Of a DNA stretch of 33,410 nucleotides, positions 20,968 through 28,326 are shown one piece after another. The notes under the pieces were generated by a model. The model did not search any database. It saw only the letters and a program-made list of their open reading frames with translations, and was not told where the DNA came from. The position numbers and the translations under genes are program-made. How positions within the stretch are numbered: position 1 is the first letter of the stretch; every line of letters begins with the position of its first letter. Source of the DNA: Mycobacterium sp. GTDB taxonomy: Bacteria; Actinomycetota; Actinomycetes; Mycobacteriales; Mycobacteriaceae. Where the stretch lies: the NCBI GenBank assembly GCA_031292695.1, contig JARLGS010000610.1, positions 1 to 33,410 on the forward strand, written 5' to 3'.

Positions 20968-21160
20968 GAATCAACATCTCCTGTGATTGCCACGCTGCAA
21001 TTCAGCGACTCGGGCGGATTGCCCGGTCCGGTTTTGCCTCACGTGTGTGACCGCCGCGCGGCGCATTGAACGAGCCGCGGACAGACAGCCGCTCATTCTG
21101 CCAGAGCCACCGGACGGATCGAAAATCGCAGCGGCCTGAGCAGGGCGGTCACCAGCTCGG

Positions 21161-21901
21161 TTGGGTAGGTTGAAGACCCTGCCATCGCCAGCCACTCCAG
21201 GGGGTCTCCTGCCCAGCAATGCCCACCCGCATCGCAGCCGGGTACTGGTCGTCGAAGACGCCGACGCGATCCGGACCGCACTGCAGTCGGCCCTGCAGCA
21301 GGCCGGCCACGAGGTGCTGGTGCGGCCGGACGGCGATCGGTTCGAGGCCGACCTCACCGACTTCCGTCCCGACGCCCTGGTGCTGGATGTGATGTTGCCC
21401 GGCCGGGACGGATTCGCGCTGCTACAGGTGGCCCGGGCCCGGTGCGACGCGGGCGTGGTCATGCTGACCGCCCGCGACAGCATCGACGACCGGCTGCGCG
21501 GTCTGACCACCGGCGCGGACGACTACGTGGTCAAACCGTTCATCCTGGCCGAACTGGTGGCCCGGGTGAACGCACTGCTGCGCCGGATGGGCCGGAGGTC
21601 CTCGACGCTGACCGTCGGTGACCTGACCGTCGAACCCGATGCCGGGCTGGCCCAGCGCGCCGGCACCCCGATCACCCTGACCGCCACCGAATTCAAGCTG
21701 CTGTGCTACCTGGCCGAGAACCGCGGCAAGGTTCTGACCAAGACGCAAATCCTTTCGGCGGTATGGGGATTCGATGCCTACGACCCAAATCTGGTCGAGG
21801 TGTTCATCAGCACGCTGCGACGCAAGCTGGAAGTCCACGGGCCCCGGCTGCTGCACACCATGCGCGGACTCGGTTACACCCTGCGGGACAACGGCACATG
21901 A
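21161..21901 (+). CDS. two-component response regulator, OmpR/PhoB type (PrrA-like)
   Basis: This response regulator has about 246 residues. The receiver domain spans about 27-140, with the acidic pair Glu32-Asp33, phosphoacceptor Asp76 in LDVMLPGRDG, Thr103 and Lys125 in DDYVVKPF. A winged-helix DNA-binding domain follows (LTATEFKLLCYLAENRGKVLTKTQIL ... VFISTLRRKL). It most resembles PrrA among the M. tuberculosis regulators I recall. The start is doubtful: no ATG or GTG lies in frame before the first beta strand, and the options are TTG 21161 or TTG 21170. A TAGGTT element at 21166 could be a -10, which would argue for a later, non-standard start. The stop overlaps the kinase start by 4 nt (ATGA). 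Confidence 0.9.
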   Translation: MGRLKTLPSPATPGGLLPSNAHPHRSRVLVVEDADAIRTALQSALQQAGHEVLVRPDGDRFEADLTDFRPDALVLDVMLPGRDGFALLQVARARCDAGVVMLTARDSIDDRLRGLTTGADDYVVKPFILAELVARVNALLRRMGRRSSTLTVGDLTVEPDAGLAQRAGTPITLTATEFKLLCYLAENRGKVLTKTQILSAVWGFDAYDPNLVEVFISTLRRKLEVHGPRLLHTMRGLGYTLRDNGT

Positions 21902-23253
21902 CCGCGCCCGTCGGACTGGCCGCCGCGTCGCTGCGCCGCCGCGTCACGGTCGCGACCATTGCGGTGTTCATGGTCGCTCTGATCGCCGCCAGTGCCGCGG
22001 TCTACGCGTCCTTCTCGGTGTTCACCAAGCGATCCACCGCCACCATCCTGGCCACCGAGGTACAGACCGCCGAGAAGCTCGCCAACGCGAACACCGCGCC
22101 GGCGCAACTGGTCGAGCACCTGGAATCCCGGTCGGTCAGTGTCCGTCTGCAACTCGCAGACGGACGCAGCTTCGGGCGGCTGTCGGCGCTGGCCGCACCC
22201 GACCCCGACATCGACCGCCGCCAGGTTCGGTTGCCCAACGTGACCGGCGTCCTGCACGGCGCCAAGCTGACCCTGCAGGTCGATGGCCGCCCACTGGCCG
22301 CCGCACGACACCGGTTGGCCAAGGTGCTGGCCGTCGTGGTGCTCGCGTCATTGGTCGCCGTCGCAGTGGTGGTGCCGATCGTGGCGCGGTACGCGTTGTC
22401 GCCACTGGACACGATGACGGCGCTGGCCCGCGCGATCACCGGGGGCCGCCGCGGCCAACGCTTCGCCCCGCCCAACCAGAACACCGAATTAGGCCGTACC
22501 GCAGCGGCTTTCGACGAGATGCTGGACGCGCTCGAGGGCGCCGAACGCCGCGCCCTGGCATCCGAGGAACGCATGCGCCGGTTCGTCGCCGATGCCGCCC
22601 ATGAACTGCGCACGCCGGTGACGGGTATCGGAGCGGCAGCCGAGGCCGTGCTGCAGCAGCCGATCGACGCTGATCCGGCCGAGCGGGAGCGGTTACTGCT
22701 GATGCTCGGCGGCGAAGCCCGCCGGGCCGGCCGGTTGATCGACGATCTGCTGGACCTGGCCCGAATCGACAGCGGTCTGAGTCTGCACCCCCAGCCAACC
22801 GACCTGCGCGCCCTGGCCGACGCCCAGGCCGATCGTGCGCAGCTGACCCATCCGGGGGTGGAAGTCGAGGTCACCGGGCCGCGGGTGCGGGCCGACGTGG
22901 ACGCCGCCAGGATCGGCCAGGTCCTGGCGAATCTGCTGAACAACGCCTGCGACGTGACCCCTGCAGGTGCCGCCGTCCGTGTCGCTGTGTCGTCCGCGCC
23001 GCAGGAGGTGTCGGTGATCGTGCACGACGCGGGGCCGGGCATCGCCGCGGAGGATCGAGAGCGGATCTTCGGCCGCTTGGTCCGGATCTCCACTGCCGGG
23101 CGCTCCGGCGGCGGCTCCGGCCTGGGGCTGCCGATAGCTCGCGGCATCGCCCGGGCACATGGCGGTGACGTGGTCTGTATCGCCCCGCCGGCGGGCGGTA
23201 CCGGCGCCGTGTTCATGCTGCGGCTGCCGGCCGCGGGAACAGCGGCCGGCTGA
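21898..23253 (+). CDS. two-component sensor histidine kinase
   Basis: This 451-residue membrane kinase has transmembrane helices at about 16-38 and 142-166, enclosing an extracytoplasmic sensor loop of about 100 residues. A HAMP linker begins ARYALSPLDTMTALARAI. The dimerisation/H-box is FVADAAHELRTPV with His235. The ATPase domain has the N box NLLNNACD, G1 DAGPGI and G2 GSGLGLPIARG. All catalytic motifs are intact. The ATG at 21898 overlaps the regulator stop, so the pair is translationally coupled. The sensed signal is not evident. The exported-protein gene downstream is a likely partner or target. Confidence 0.94.
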   Translation: MTAPVGLAAASLRRRVTVATIAVFMVALIAASAAVYASFSVFTKRSTATILATEVQTAEKLANANTAPAQLVEHLESRSVSVRLQLADGRSFGRLSALAAPDPDIDRRQVRLPNVTGVLHGAKLTLQVDGRPLAAARHRLAKVLAVVVLASLVAVAVVVPIVARYALSPLDTMTALARAITGGRRGQRFAPPNQNTELGRTAAAFDEMLDALEGAERRALASEERMRRFVADAAHELRTPVTGIGAAAEAVLQQPIDADPAERERLLLMLGGEARRAGRLIDDLLDLARIDSGLSLHPQPTDLRALADAQADRAQLTHPGVEVEVTGPRVRADVDAARIGQVLANLLNNACDVTPAGAAVRVAVSSAPQEVSVIVHDAGPGIAAEDRERIFGRLVRISTAGRSGGGSGLGLPIARGIARAHGGDVVCIAPPAGGTGAVFMLRLPAAGTAAG

Positions 23254-23276
23254 CCGTCGACTGGGAGTCTGCTGCG

Positions 23277-23293
23277 CTTCAGGTTGTCTTCAG
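23277..23293 (+). promoter_or_regulatory. candidate response-regulator direct repeat and promoter of the 23317 gene
   Basis: CTTCAG occurs at 23277-23282 and 23288-23293 with an 11-bp period, the helical spacing bound by OmpR-type dimers. It overlaps the expected -35 of a promoter whose -10, CAGGCT (23304-23309), ends 7 nt before ATG 23317, implying a leaderless, activator-dependent transcript. Confidence 0.45.
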
Positions 23294-23316
23294 CAACACC
23301 CCACAGGCTATGAGCC

Positions 23317-24105
23317 ATGTACCCCTCCGAGGATGAGCAGCCGACCACCGCCTTCGCCCCGCCCGCAGCGCCCCCACCGCCGGCCGGGCGGCGTGGCCGG
23401 ATCGCCGTCACCGCTGCCGTCATCGCGGCGATCGTCGCGGCTGTGGCGGCGATTGTCTTCGCGTTGACCACTTCGGGTGAGACTCGCCCGACCGCTGCGA
23501 CCAGCGGCGCGGTGACGCCCACCCCGAAGCTCGACAAGAAGGCTGAGCAGAAGGCCCGCCAAGCCTGGGCCCACCAGTACGGCCAGGACCCGGCGACCAT
23601 GGCGAACCTGCCCGATGTGGCATCGGCGACACCCGCACAGCGCGCTGCCGCCACAGATCTGCTGACCCGCACCGAGGCGGCCACCGCGGGCCTCTCGGAT
23701 GTCAACGCCGCCAAGGCGGCGGGCTTCGACATCGCCGCGCAGCTCGGGGCGAGCGAGCAGCACAACGACAAGGTGGCCAAACGCATCGCGGAGATCGACG
23801 CGCAGGGGGCCGCTGGGCCTGAACTCACCATCGCGGTGTTGAACAAGTCAAACGTCAAGAACGCCGGGGTGCTCGACCCCACCGCGCCACAGGCGCTGCT
23901 GTACCGCTACGAAGGCAAGGGCGCCTGGAAGGTGATCGGTGCCCGGTTCCTGGCCAACAAGCTGTGCCCGCAGGCCCCGCCGGTTCCGGGTGGGCCGATC
24001 ACGCGCTGGGTCTTCGACAAGGGCAACAACCTGTCCTTGCGGATGTACTTCGTGCCCGGCAATGACCTGACGCAGGCCTATGCCCTGAAGCGGCCGAAGG
24101 CCTGA
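23317..24105 (+). CDS. single-pass membrane-anchored exported protein of unknown function
   Basis: This 262-residue protein has a Pro-rich acidic cytosolic head (residues 1-22), a basic RRGR stop signal and one transmembrane helix (about 29-51). A Thr/Ala-rich linker leads to an extracellular domain of about 190 residues. That domain has a helical first part (KKAEQKARQAWAHQYGQD, many Ala) and a conserved-looking end (LLYRYEGKGAWKVIGARFL, a lone Cys in LCPQAPP, and WVFDKGNNLSLRMYFVPG). I do not recognise the family. ATG 23317 fits a leaderless start. It lies 63 nt after the kinase gene, with a direct repeat suited to the response regulator in between, so it is probably a target or accessory sensor of that system. 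Confidence 0.82.
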   Translation: MYPSEDEQPTTAFAPPAAPPPPAGRRGRIAVTAAVIAAIVAAVAAIVFALTTSGETRPTAATSGAVTPTPKLDKKAEQKARQAWAHQYGQDPATMANLPDVASATPAQRAAATDLLTRTEAATAGLSDVNAAKAAGFDIAAQLGASEQHNDKVAKRIAEIDAQGAAGPELTIAVLNKSNVKNAGVLDPTAPQALLYRYEGKGAWKVIGARFLANKLCPQAPPVPGGPITRWVFDKGNNLSLRMYFVPGNDLTQAYALKRPKA

Positions 24106-24112
24106 CGGGCGC

Positions 24113-24553
24113 TCACACCACCCGGTCGAAGCATTTGGTCTCGACCCGGCGGGTCATCCGCCAGCCATCGGGCGTGCGGATGAACTTGTCCTCGTACCAG
24201 AGCCCGCAGAACAGCACCTGGCTCTGCGTGTCGGCCGCCGCGTCCGGGGCCGTGGGCAACACCATCGGGTTGAAACACAGGGTGCGCGATGTAGCGGTGT
24301 CACCGGTGATGGTCACATCGAAGTTGCCGAGCATGTGCGAATACGCCGGAAAGTTCGGCAGTACCTGCGCCAGCCACGCCTTCACCTCGGGAAAGTGCCC
24401 GTCGATGCCACCCATCGCGCGGTAATCGATGTACGCATCGGGCGTGAAAACCCGTGCCAGATCATCGAATTGGCGGGTGTCGATCGCCGTCGAGTAGGCA
24501 ACCAGCAGTTGTTGGATCTCGAGGCGGTCAGAAATCTCTTCCAAGCTGAGCAT
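24113..24553 (-). CDS. SnoaL-like/NTF2-fold conserved protein (Rv2910c-type)
   Basis: This 146-residue protein of the SnoaL-like family has the conserved start LEEISDRLEIQQLLVAYSTAIDTRQFDDLARVFTPDAYIDY. It ends in the sheet segment GLWYEDKFIRTPDGWRMTRRVE. The fold is shared by small cyclases, isomerases, dehydratases and many proteins of unknown role; the specific function is not known. ATG 24553 is chosen to match the family start, and the open frame further upstream looks non-coding. It converges on the exported-protein gene with a 7-nt gap. Position next to dacB2 matches Rv2910c. Confidence 0.9.
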   Translation of the reverse strand: MLSLEEISDRLEIQQLLVAYSTAIDTRQFDDLARVFTPDAYIDYRAMGGIDGHFPEVKAWLAQVLPNFPAYSHMLGNFDVTITGDTATSRTLCFNPMVLPTAPDAAADTQSQVLFCGLWYEDKFIRTPDGWRMTRRVETKCFDRVV

Positions 24554-24712
24554 GCTTCCGATTGAACACCACGGGAGGTTCGCGCCGCGGGGTCGGCGGT
24601 CACGTGGTGGACATCGCGATCCGAGTCGTCGGCTTCGGGTCGATGACCACCAATTGGCCAAACCTGTGTTCGATGCCACCGCGTCCGTCCGGCACCATCC
24701 AGGAACTGCCAG

Positions 24713-24718
24713 TAGGCT
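24713..24718 (+). promoter_or_regulatory. -10 element of dacB2 (near-leaderless)
   Basis: TAGGCT lies 9 nt before the dacB2 ATG, placing transcription start within a few bases of the start codon. The rest of the 174-bp gap from 24554 shows nothing else I can name. Confidence 0.45.
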
Positions 24719-24727
24719 GCTGGCCCC

Positions 24728-25606
24728 ATGGGAAGGTTCGCAACTGCCGTCATCGCGGCGCTGTCGCTCGTGTTCCTGGTCGCTCCGCCGATGGCGGCAG
24801 CTGACCCCGAGATTCAGCCAGTCGGTACCGCACCGGTCCCCGCCGGTCCCGCACCGGCGTGGATCATCGCCGACATGGACTCGGGCCAGGTGCTCGCCGG
24901 CCGGGACATGGACCTACGGCACCCTCCCGCCAGCACCATCAAAACTCTGCTGGCGCTGACCGCGCTCAGTGACCTGCCGAGTCTGGACGAGACGGTGGTG
25001 GCCAACGTCGCCGACACCAAGGTGGAGTGCAACTGCGCCGGCATCGTTCCCGGGCACACGTACACCGCACGACAGCTGCTGGACGCGGTGTTGCTGGTGT
25101 CGGGCAACGACGCCGCCAACACCCTTGCCGACATGATCGGCGGCTACGACGCGGCCGTGGCCAAGATGAATGCGAAGGCCGCGTCGATAGGCGCCGTCGA
25201 TACCCACGCGGCGACGCCGTCCGGCCTGGACGGGGCCGGCGGGTCGGGCTGGACCACGCCCCGGGATCTGGCGATCATCTTCCGCGCCGCCATGGCCAAC
25301 CCGTACTTCGCGCAGATCACCGCGAAGCCCGCCGCGACGTTCCCCACCGCCACCGGCGACCAACCGATCGTCAACGAAAACCAAATGCTGCAGCGGTATC
25401 CGGGCACGATCGGCGGCAAGACCGGGTTCACCGATGCCGCCAAGAAGACCTTCGTCGCGGCCGCCGATCGCGGTGGACGCCGACTGGTCATCGCCATGAT
25501 GTACGGCATGATCCACGAGGGCGGTCCGACTTACTGGGATCAGGCCGCTCAGCTGCTGGACTGGGGATTCGCCCAGGATCGTTCGATCAGCGTCGGCTCG
25601 CTCTGA
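24728..25606 (+). CDS. dacB2: D-alanyl-D-alanine carboxypeptidase DacB2
   Basis: This 292-residue exported low-molecular-weight penicillin-binding protein trims the terminal D-Ala from peptidoglycan stem peptides and so limits 4-3 cross-linking. The signal peptide ends at about AAADP (residues 23-27). The SxxK motif is STIK (Ser69, Lys72), SxN is SGN (125-127) and KTG is at 231-233 in GGKTGFT, so the active site is complete. ATG 24728 directly follows a TAGGCT -10. The length matches M. tuberculosis Rv2911. Confidence 0.95.
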   Translation: MGRFATAVIAALSLVFLVAPPMAAADPEIQPVGTAPVPAGPAPAWIIADMDSGQVLAGRDMDLRHPPASTIKTLLALTALSDLPSLDETVVANVADTKVECNCAGIVPGHTYTARQLLDAVLLVSGNDAANTLADMIGGYDAAVAKMNAKAASIGAVDTHAATPSGLDGAGGSGWTTPRDLAIIFRAAMANPYFAQITAKPAATFPTATGDQPIVNENQMLQRYPGTIGGKTGFTDAAKKTFVAAADRGGRRLVIAMMYGMIHEGGPTYWDQAAQLLDWGFAQDRSISVGSL

Positions 25607-25631
25607 CGCTCTGACGCCACAGACGATCGAG

Positions 25632-26696
25632 TTACGGCCAGACCCGGCCGCGCAGCATCACCAGGTCGGGGTGATCGAGCACGCCCGGTAACCGCGGATC
25701 ATCGACATAGCAGACGAGATCGGCCGAAGCGCCGTGCTCCAGCACCGGCCGATCCAGCCAGGCCCGAGCATCCCAACTGGCCGCACCCAACGCCGCCGTC
25801 GGGCTCAGGCCCACCCTGCCGAGCGCCGCGACCTCGTCGGCGATCCGGCCGTGGGCGATCATCCCGCCGGCATCGGTGCCGGCATAGATCGGGACACCCG
25901 CTTCGTGCGCGGCACCCACCCGCTGCGGACACGACGCGTACAGGTCGCGCATGTGCTTCGCGTAGGCCGGAAACTTCGCCGCTTTCTCAGCGATGCCCGG
26001 GAAGTTCTCGATGTTGATCAGGGTCGGCACCAGGGCGGTGCCGTGCGCCAGCATCAGCTCGATGATGTCGTCGGTGATCCCGGTGCCGTGCTCGATGCAA
26101 TCGATCCCCGCATTGATCAGCCCCGGCAGCGCCTCCTCACCGAACACGTGCGCGGTTACTCGGGCCCCGTTCGTGTGCGCGGCGTCGATCGCGGCCTTGA
26201 GCACTTCGTCCGACCACAGCGGGGCCAGGTCACCCACGCCCCGGTCGATCCAATCGCCGACCAGCTTGACCCAACCGTCACCCCTGCGGGCCTGCTCGGC
26301 GACGTACTGCGGCAGCTGCGATTCGTCCTCGATGTCGATCGGCAGCCCCGGCAGGTAGCGCTTGGGCCGGGCCAGATGACGGCCGGCCCGGATGATCCGT
26401 GGCAGGTCGTCGCGGTCGTCGAAGCTGCGGGTGTCCACCGGTGACCCGGCATCACGCAGTAGCAGCGCGCCGGCCTGCCGCTCGGTCTCGGCCTGGCTGA
26501 CCGCCTCGTCGAGTTCGACGGCGCCACCAGGCCCCAGACCGACATGGCAGTGCGCATCGACCAGGCCGGGGATGATCCAGCCCCCGTCAAAGACGGTGTC
26601 GGCACCGGCAATCGGCTCGGCCGACAGCACGCCGCTATGAATCCACCACTGCACCGGCTCGCCGTCGGGCAACCCCCGACCGCGAACGTGCAGCAT
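25632..26696 (-). CDS. amidohydrolase-superfamily metal-dependent hydrolase (Rv2915c-type)
   Basis: This is a 354-residue amidohydrolase of the imidazolonepropionase/prolidase-like branch. The first metal motif HxH is in VDAHCHVG (His49, His51). A possible bridging Lys lies in GWVKLVGD. Metal-binding His residues are in VTAHVFGEEAL and CIEHGTG, and the catalytic Asp is in AGTDAGG. The substrate is unknown; relatives act on dipeptides, amides or cyclic amides. ATG 26696 is used; GTG 26699 directly before it is equally possible. The gene follows ffh by 40 nt on the same strand. M. tuberculosis genes I recall between dacB2 and this one, including pknI, are absent here. Confidence 0.9.
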   Translation of the reverse strand: MLHVRGRGLPDGEPVQWWIHSGVLSAEPIAGADTVFDGGWIIPGLVDAHCHVGLGPGGAVELDEAVSQAETERQAGALLLRDAGSPVDTRSFDDRDDLPRIIRAGRHLARPKRYLPGLPIDIEDESQLPQYVAEQARRGDGWVKLVGDWIDRGVGDLAPLWSDEVLKAAIDAAHTNGARVTAHVFGEEALPGLINAGIDCIEHGTGITDDIIELMLAHGTALVPTLINIENFPGIAEKAAKFPAYAKHMRDLYASCPQRVGAAHEAGVPIYAGTDAGGMIAHGRIADEVAALGRVGLSPTAALGAASWDARAWLDRPVLEHGASADLVCYVDDPRLPGVLDHPDLVMLRGRVWP

Positions 26697-26736
26697 CACC
26701 TGCTCTTCGCGCGAGCGCTCATCGCCCCGGCCACAG

Positions 26737-28317
26737 CTACTTTTTCGGGAAATTCAGCTGCGACAGATCGAAATCAGCCAGGCCGGGCGGCAACTCGTTG
26801 AGCCCCTGCGGCATGTTGGACAGGTCCGGGAAGCCCGACGGAAGCCCCGGCAACGCGCCAGGCTCCCCGAACGGATTGGCCGCCTTGGCCGGGGTCGGGC
26901 CGCGGCCGCCCTTCCTGCCCTTGCCCGCCTGCTTGTTCTTGCCCTTTGCAGCTTTGCGAGTGTTCTTGCGGCCGAACGGCATTCCCATCTGACCGGCCAT
27001 CGCGGACATCATCTTGCGGGCGTCGAAGAAACGGTCCACCAGCTGGTTGACCTCGGCCACCGAAACCCCGGAACCGTTGGCGATGCGCAGCCGGCGCGAG
27101 GCGTTGATGATCTTCGGATCGGTGCGCTCGGCGGGGGTCATGCCGCGGATGATGGCCTGGATCCGGTCCAGGTGGCTGTCGTCGACAGCGGCCAGCGCGT
27201 CCTTCATCTGGCCAGCACCGGGCAGCATGCCCAGCAGATTGCCGATGGGACCCATCTTGCGGATCATCAGCATCTGCTCGAGGAAGTCCTCGAGGGTGAG
27301 TTCGCCGGAACCGATCTTGGCCGCGGCCTCTTCGGCCTTCTGCTGGTCGAAGACCTGCTCAGCCTGCTCGATCAGGGTGAGCACGTCGCCCATGCCCAGG
27401 ATGCGCGACGCCATCCGGTCCGGGTGGAAGACGTCGAAGTCCTCGAGCTTCTCCCCGGCGGACGCGAACAGGATCGGCACGCCGGTGACTTCGCGCACCG
27501 ACAGGGCGGCGCCACCGCGGGCGTCACCGTCCAGCTTGGTCAGCACGACACCCGTGAAGCCGACGCCATCGCGGAAGGCATTGGCGGTGGTGACGGCGTC
27601 CTGACCGATCATCGCGTCGAGGACGAACAGGGTCTCGTCTGGCTTGACCGCGTCGCGGATCGCGGCGGCCTGGGCCATCAGCTCTTCATCGATACCGAGC
27701 CGACCGGCGGTGTCGACGATCACCACGTCGAAGTGCCTGGCCTTGGCCTCGGCCAGACCAGCCGCAGCCACCGCTACCGGGTCACCGGTGGTCATCTGGT
27801 CGATGGTCACGCCGCCCGGCGAAACTCCCGGGTGCGGGGCGAAGACGCTGACGCCGGCGCGCTCACCGACGATCTGCAGCTGGTTGACCGCACCCGGGCG
27901 CTGCAGGTCGCAGGCCACCAGCAGCGGCGTATGTCCTTGTTCAGCAAGCCATTTCGACAGCTTGCCGGCCAGGGTGGTCTTACCCGAACCTTGCAGACCG
28001 GCCAGCATGATGACCGTCGGCGGCGTCTTGGCGAAAGCCAGTTGGCGGGTCTGGCCACCGAGGATGCCGACCAGCTCCTCGTTGACGATCTTGACGACCT
28101 GCTGTGCCGGGTTCAGCGCGCCCGAGACCTCCGCACCCTTGGCGCGGTCCTTGATCCGGTCGATGAATTCACGCGTGACCGGCAGGGATACGTCGGCCTC
28201 GAGCAGGGCCAGGCGAATCTCGCGGGCGGTGGCATCGATATCGGCATCGGTCAGCCGGCCCTTGCCGCGCAGACCCGACAGCGCACCGGTCAACCGGTCG
28301 GACAGGGATTCAAACAC
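26737..28317 (-). CDS. ffh: signal recognition particle protein Ffh (SRP54)
   Basis: This is a 526-residue SRP GTPase, which with 4.5S RNA delivers nascent membrane proteins to FtsY. The helical N domain (1-85) is followed by the G domain with GLQGSGKTT, CDLQRPGA, DTAGRLG and TKLDGDARGG. The Met-rich M domain spans about 330-440. The C-terminal tail is long, basic and then Gly/Pro-rich (KGKNKQAGKGRKGGRG). Start GTG 28317 gives MFESLSDRL. It starts 9 nt after glnD, a mycobacterial arrangement. Its receptor gene ftsY lies at the right edge of the window. Confidence 0.97.
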   Translation of the reverse strand: MFESLSDRLTGALSGLRGKGRLTDADIDATAREIRLALLEADVSLPVTREFIDRIKDRAKGAEVSGALNPAQQVVKIVNEELVGILGGQTRQLAFAKTPPTVIMLAGLQGSGKTTLAGKLSKWLAEQGHTPLLVACDLQRPGAVNQLQIVGERAGVSVFAPHPGVSPGGVTIDQMTTGDPVAVAAAGLAEAKARHFDVVIVDTAGRLGIDEELMAQAAAIRDAVKPDETLFVLDAMIGQDAVTTANAFRDGVGFTGVVLTKLDGDARGGAALSVREVTGVPILFASAGEKLEDFDVFHPDRMASRILGMGDVLTLIEQAEQVFDQQKAEEAAAKIGSGELTLEDFLEQMLMIRKMGPIGNLLGMLPGAGQMKDALAAVDDSHLDRIQAIIRGMTPAERTDPKIINASRRLRIANGSGVSVAEVNQLVDRFFDARKMMSAMAGQMGMPFGRKNTRKAAKGKNKQAGKGRKGGRGPTPAKAANPFGEPGALPGLPSGFPDLSNMPQGLNELPPGLADFDLSQLNFPKK

Positions 28318-28326
28318 GTGGTAAGC

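Noticed and set aside
22002..23882. A 626-codon minus-strand open frame across the histidine kinase and exported-protein genes
   Set aside because: The kinase on the plus strand has all catalytic motifs; the minus frame is Ser/Arg/Ala-rich with no domain and spans two real genes.
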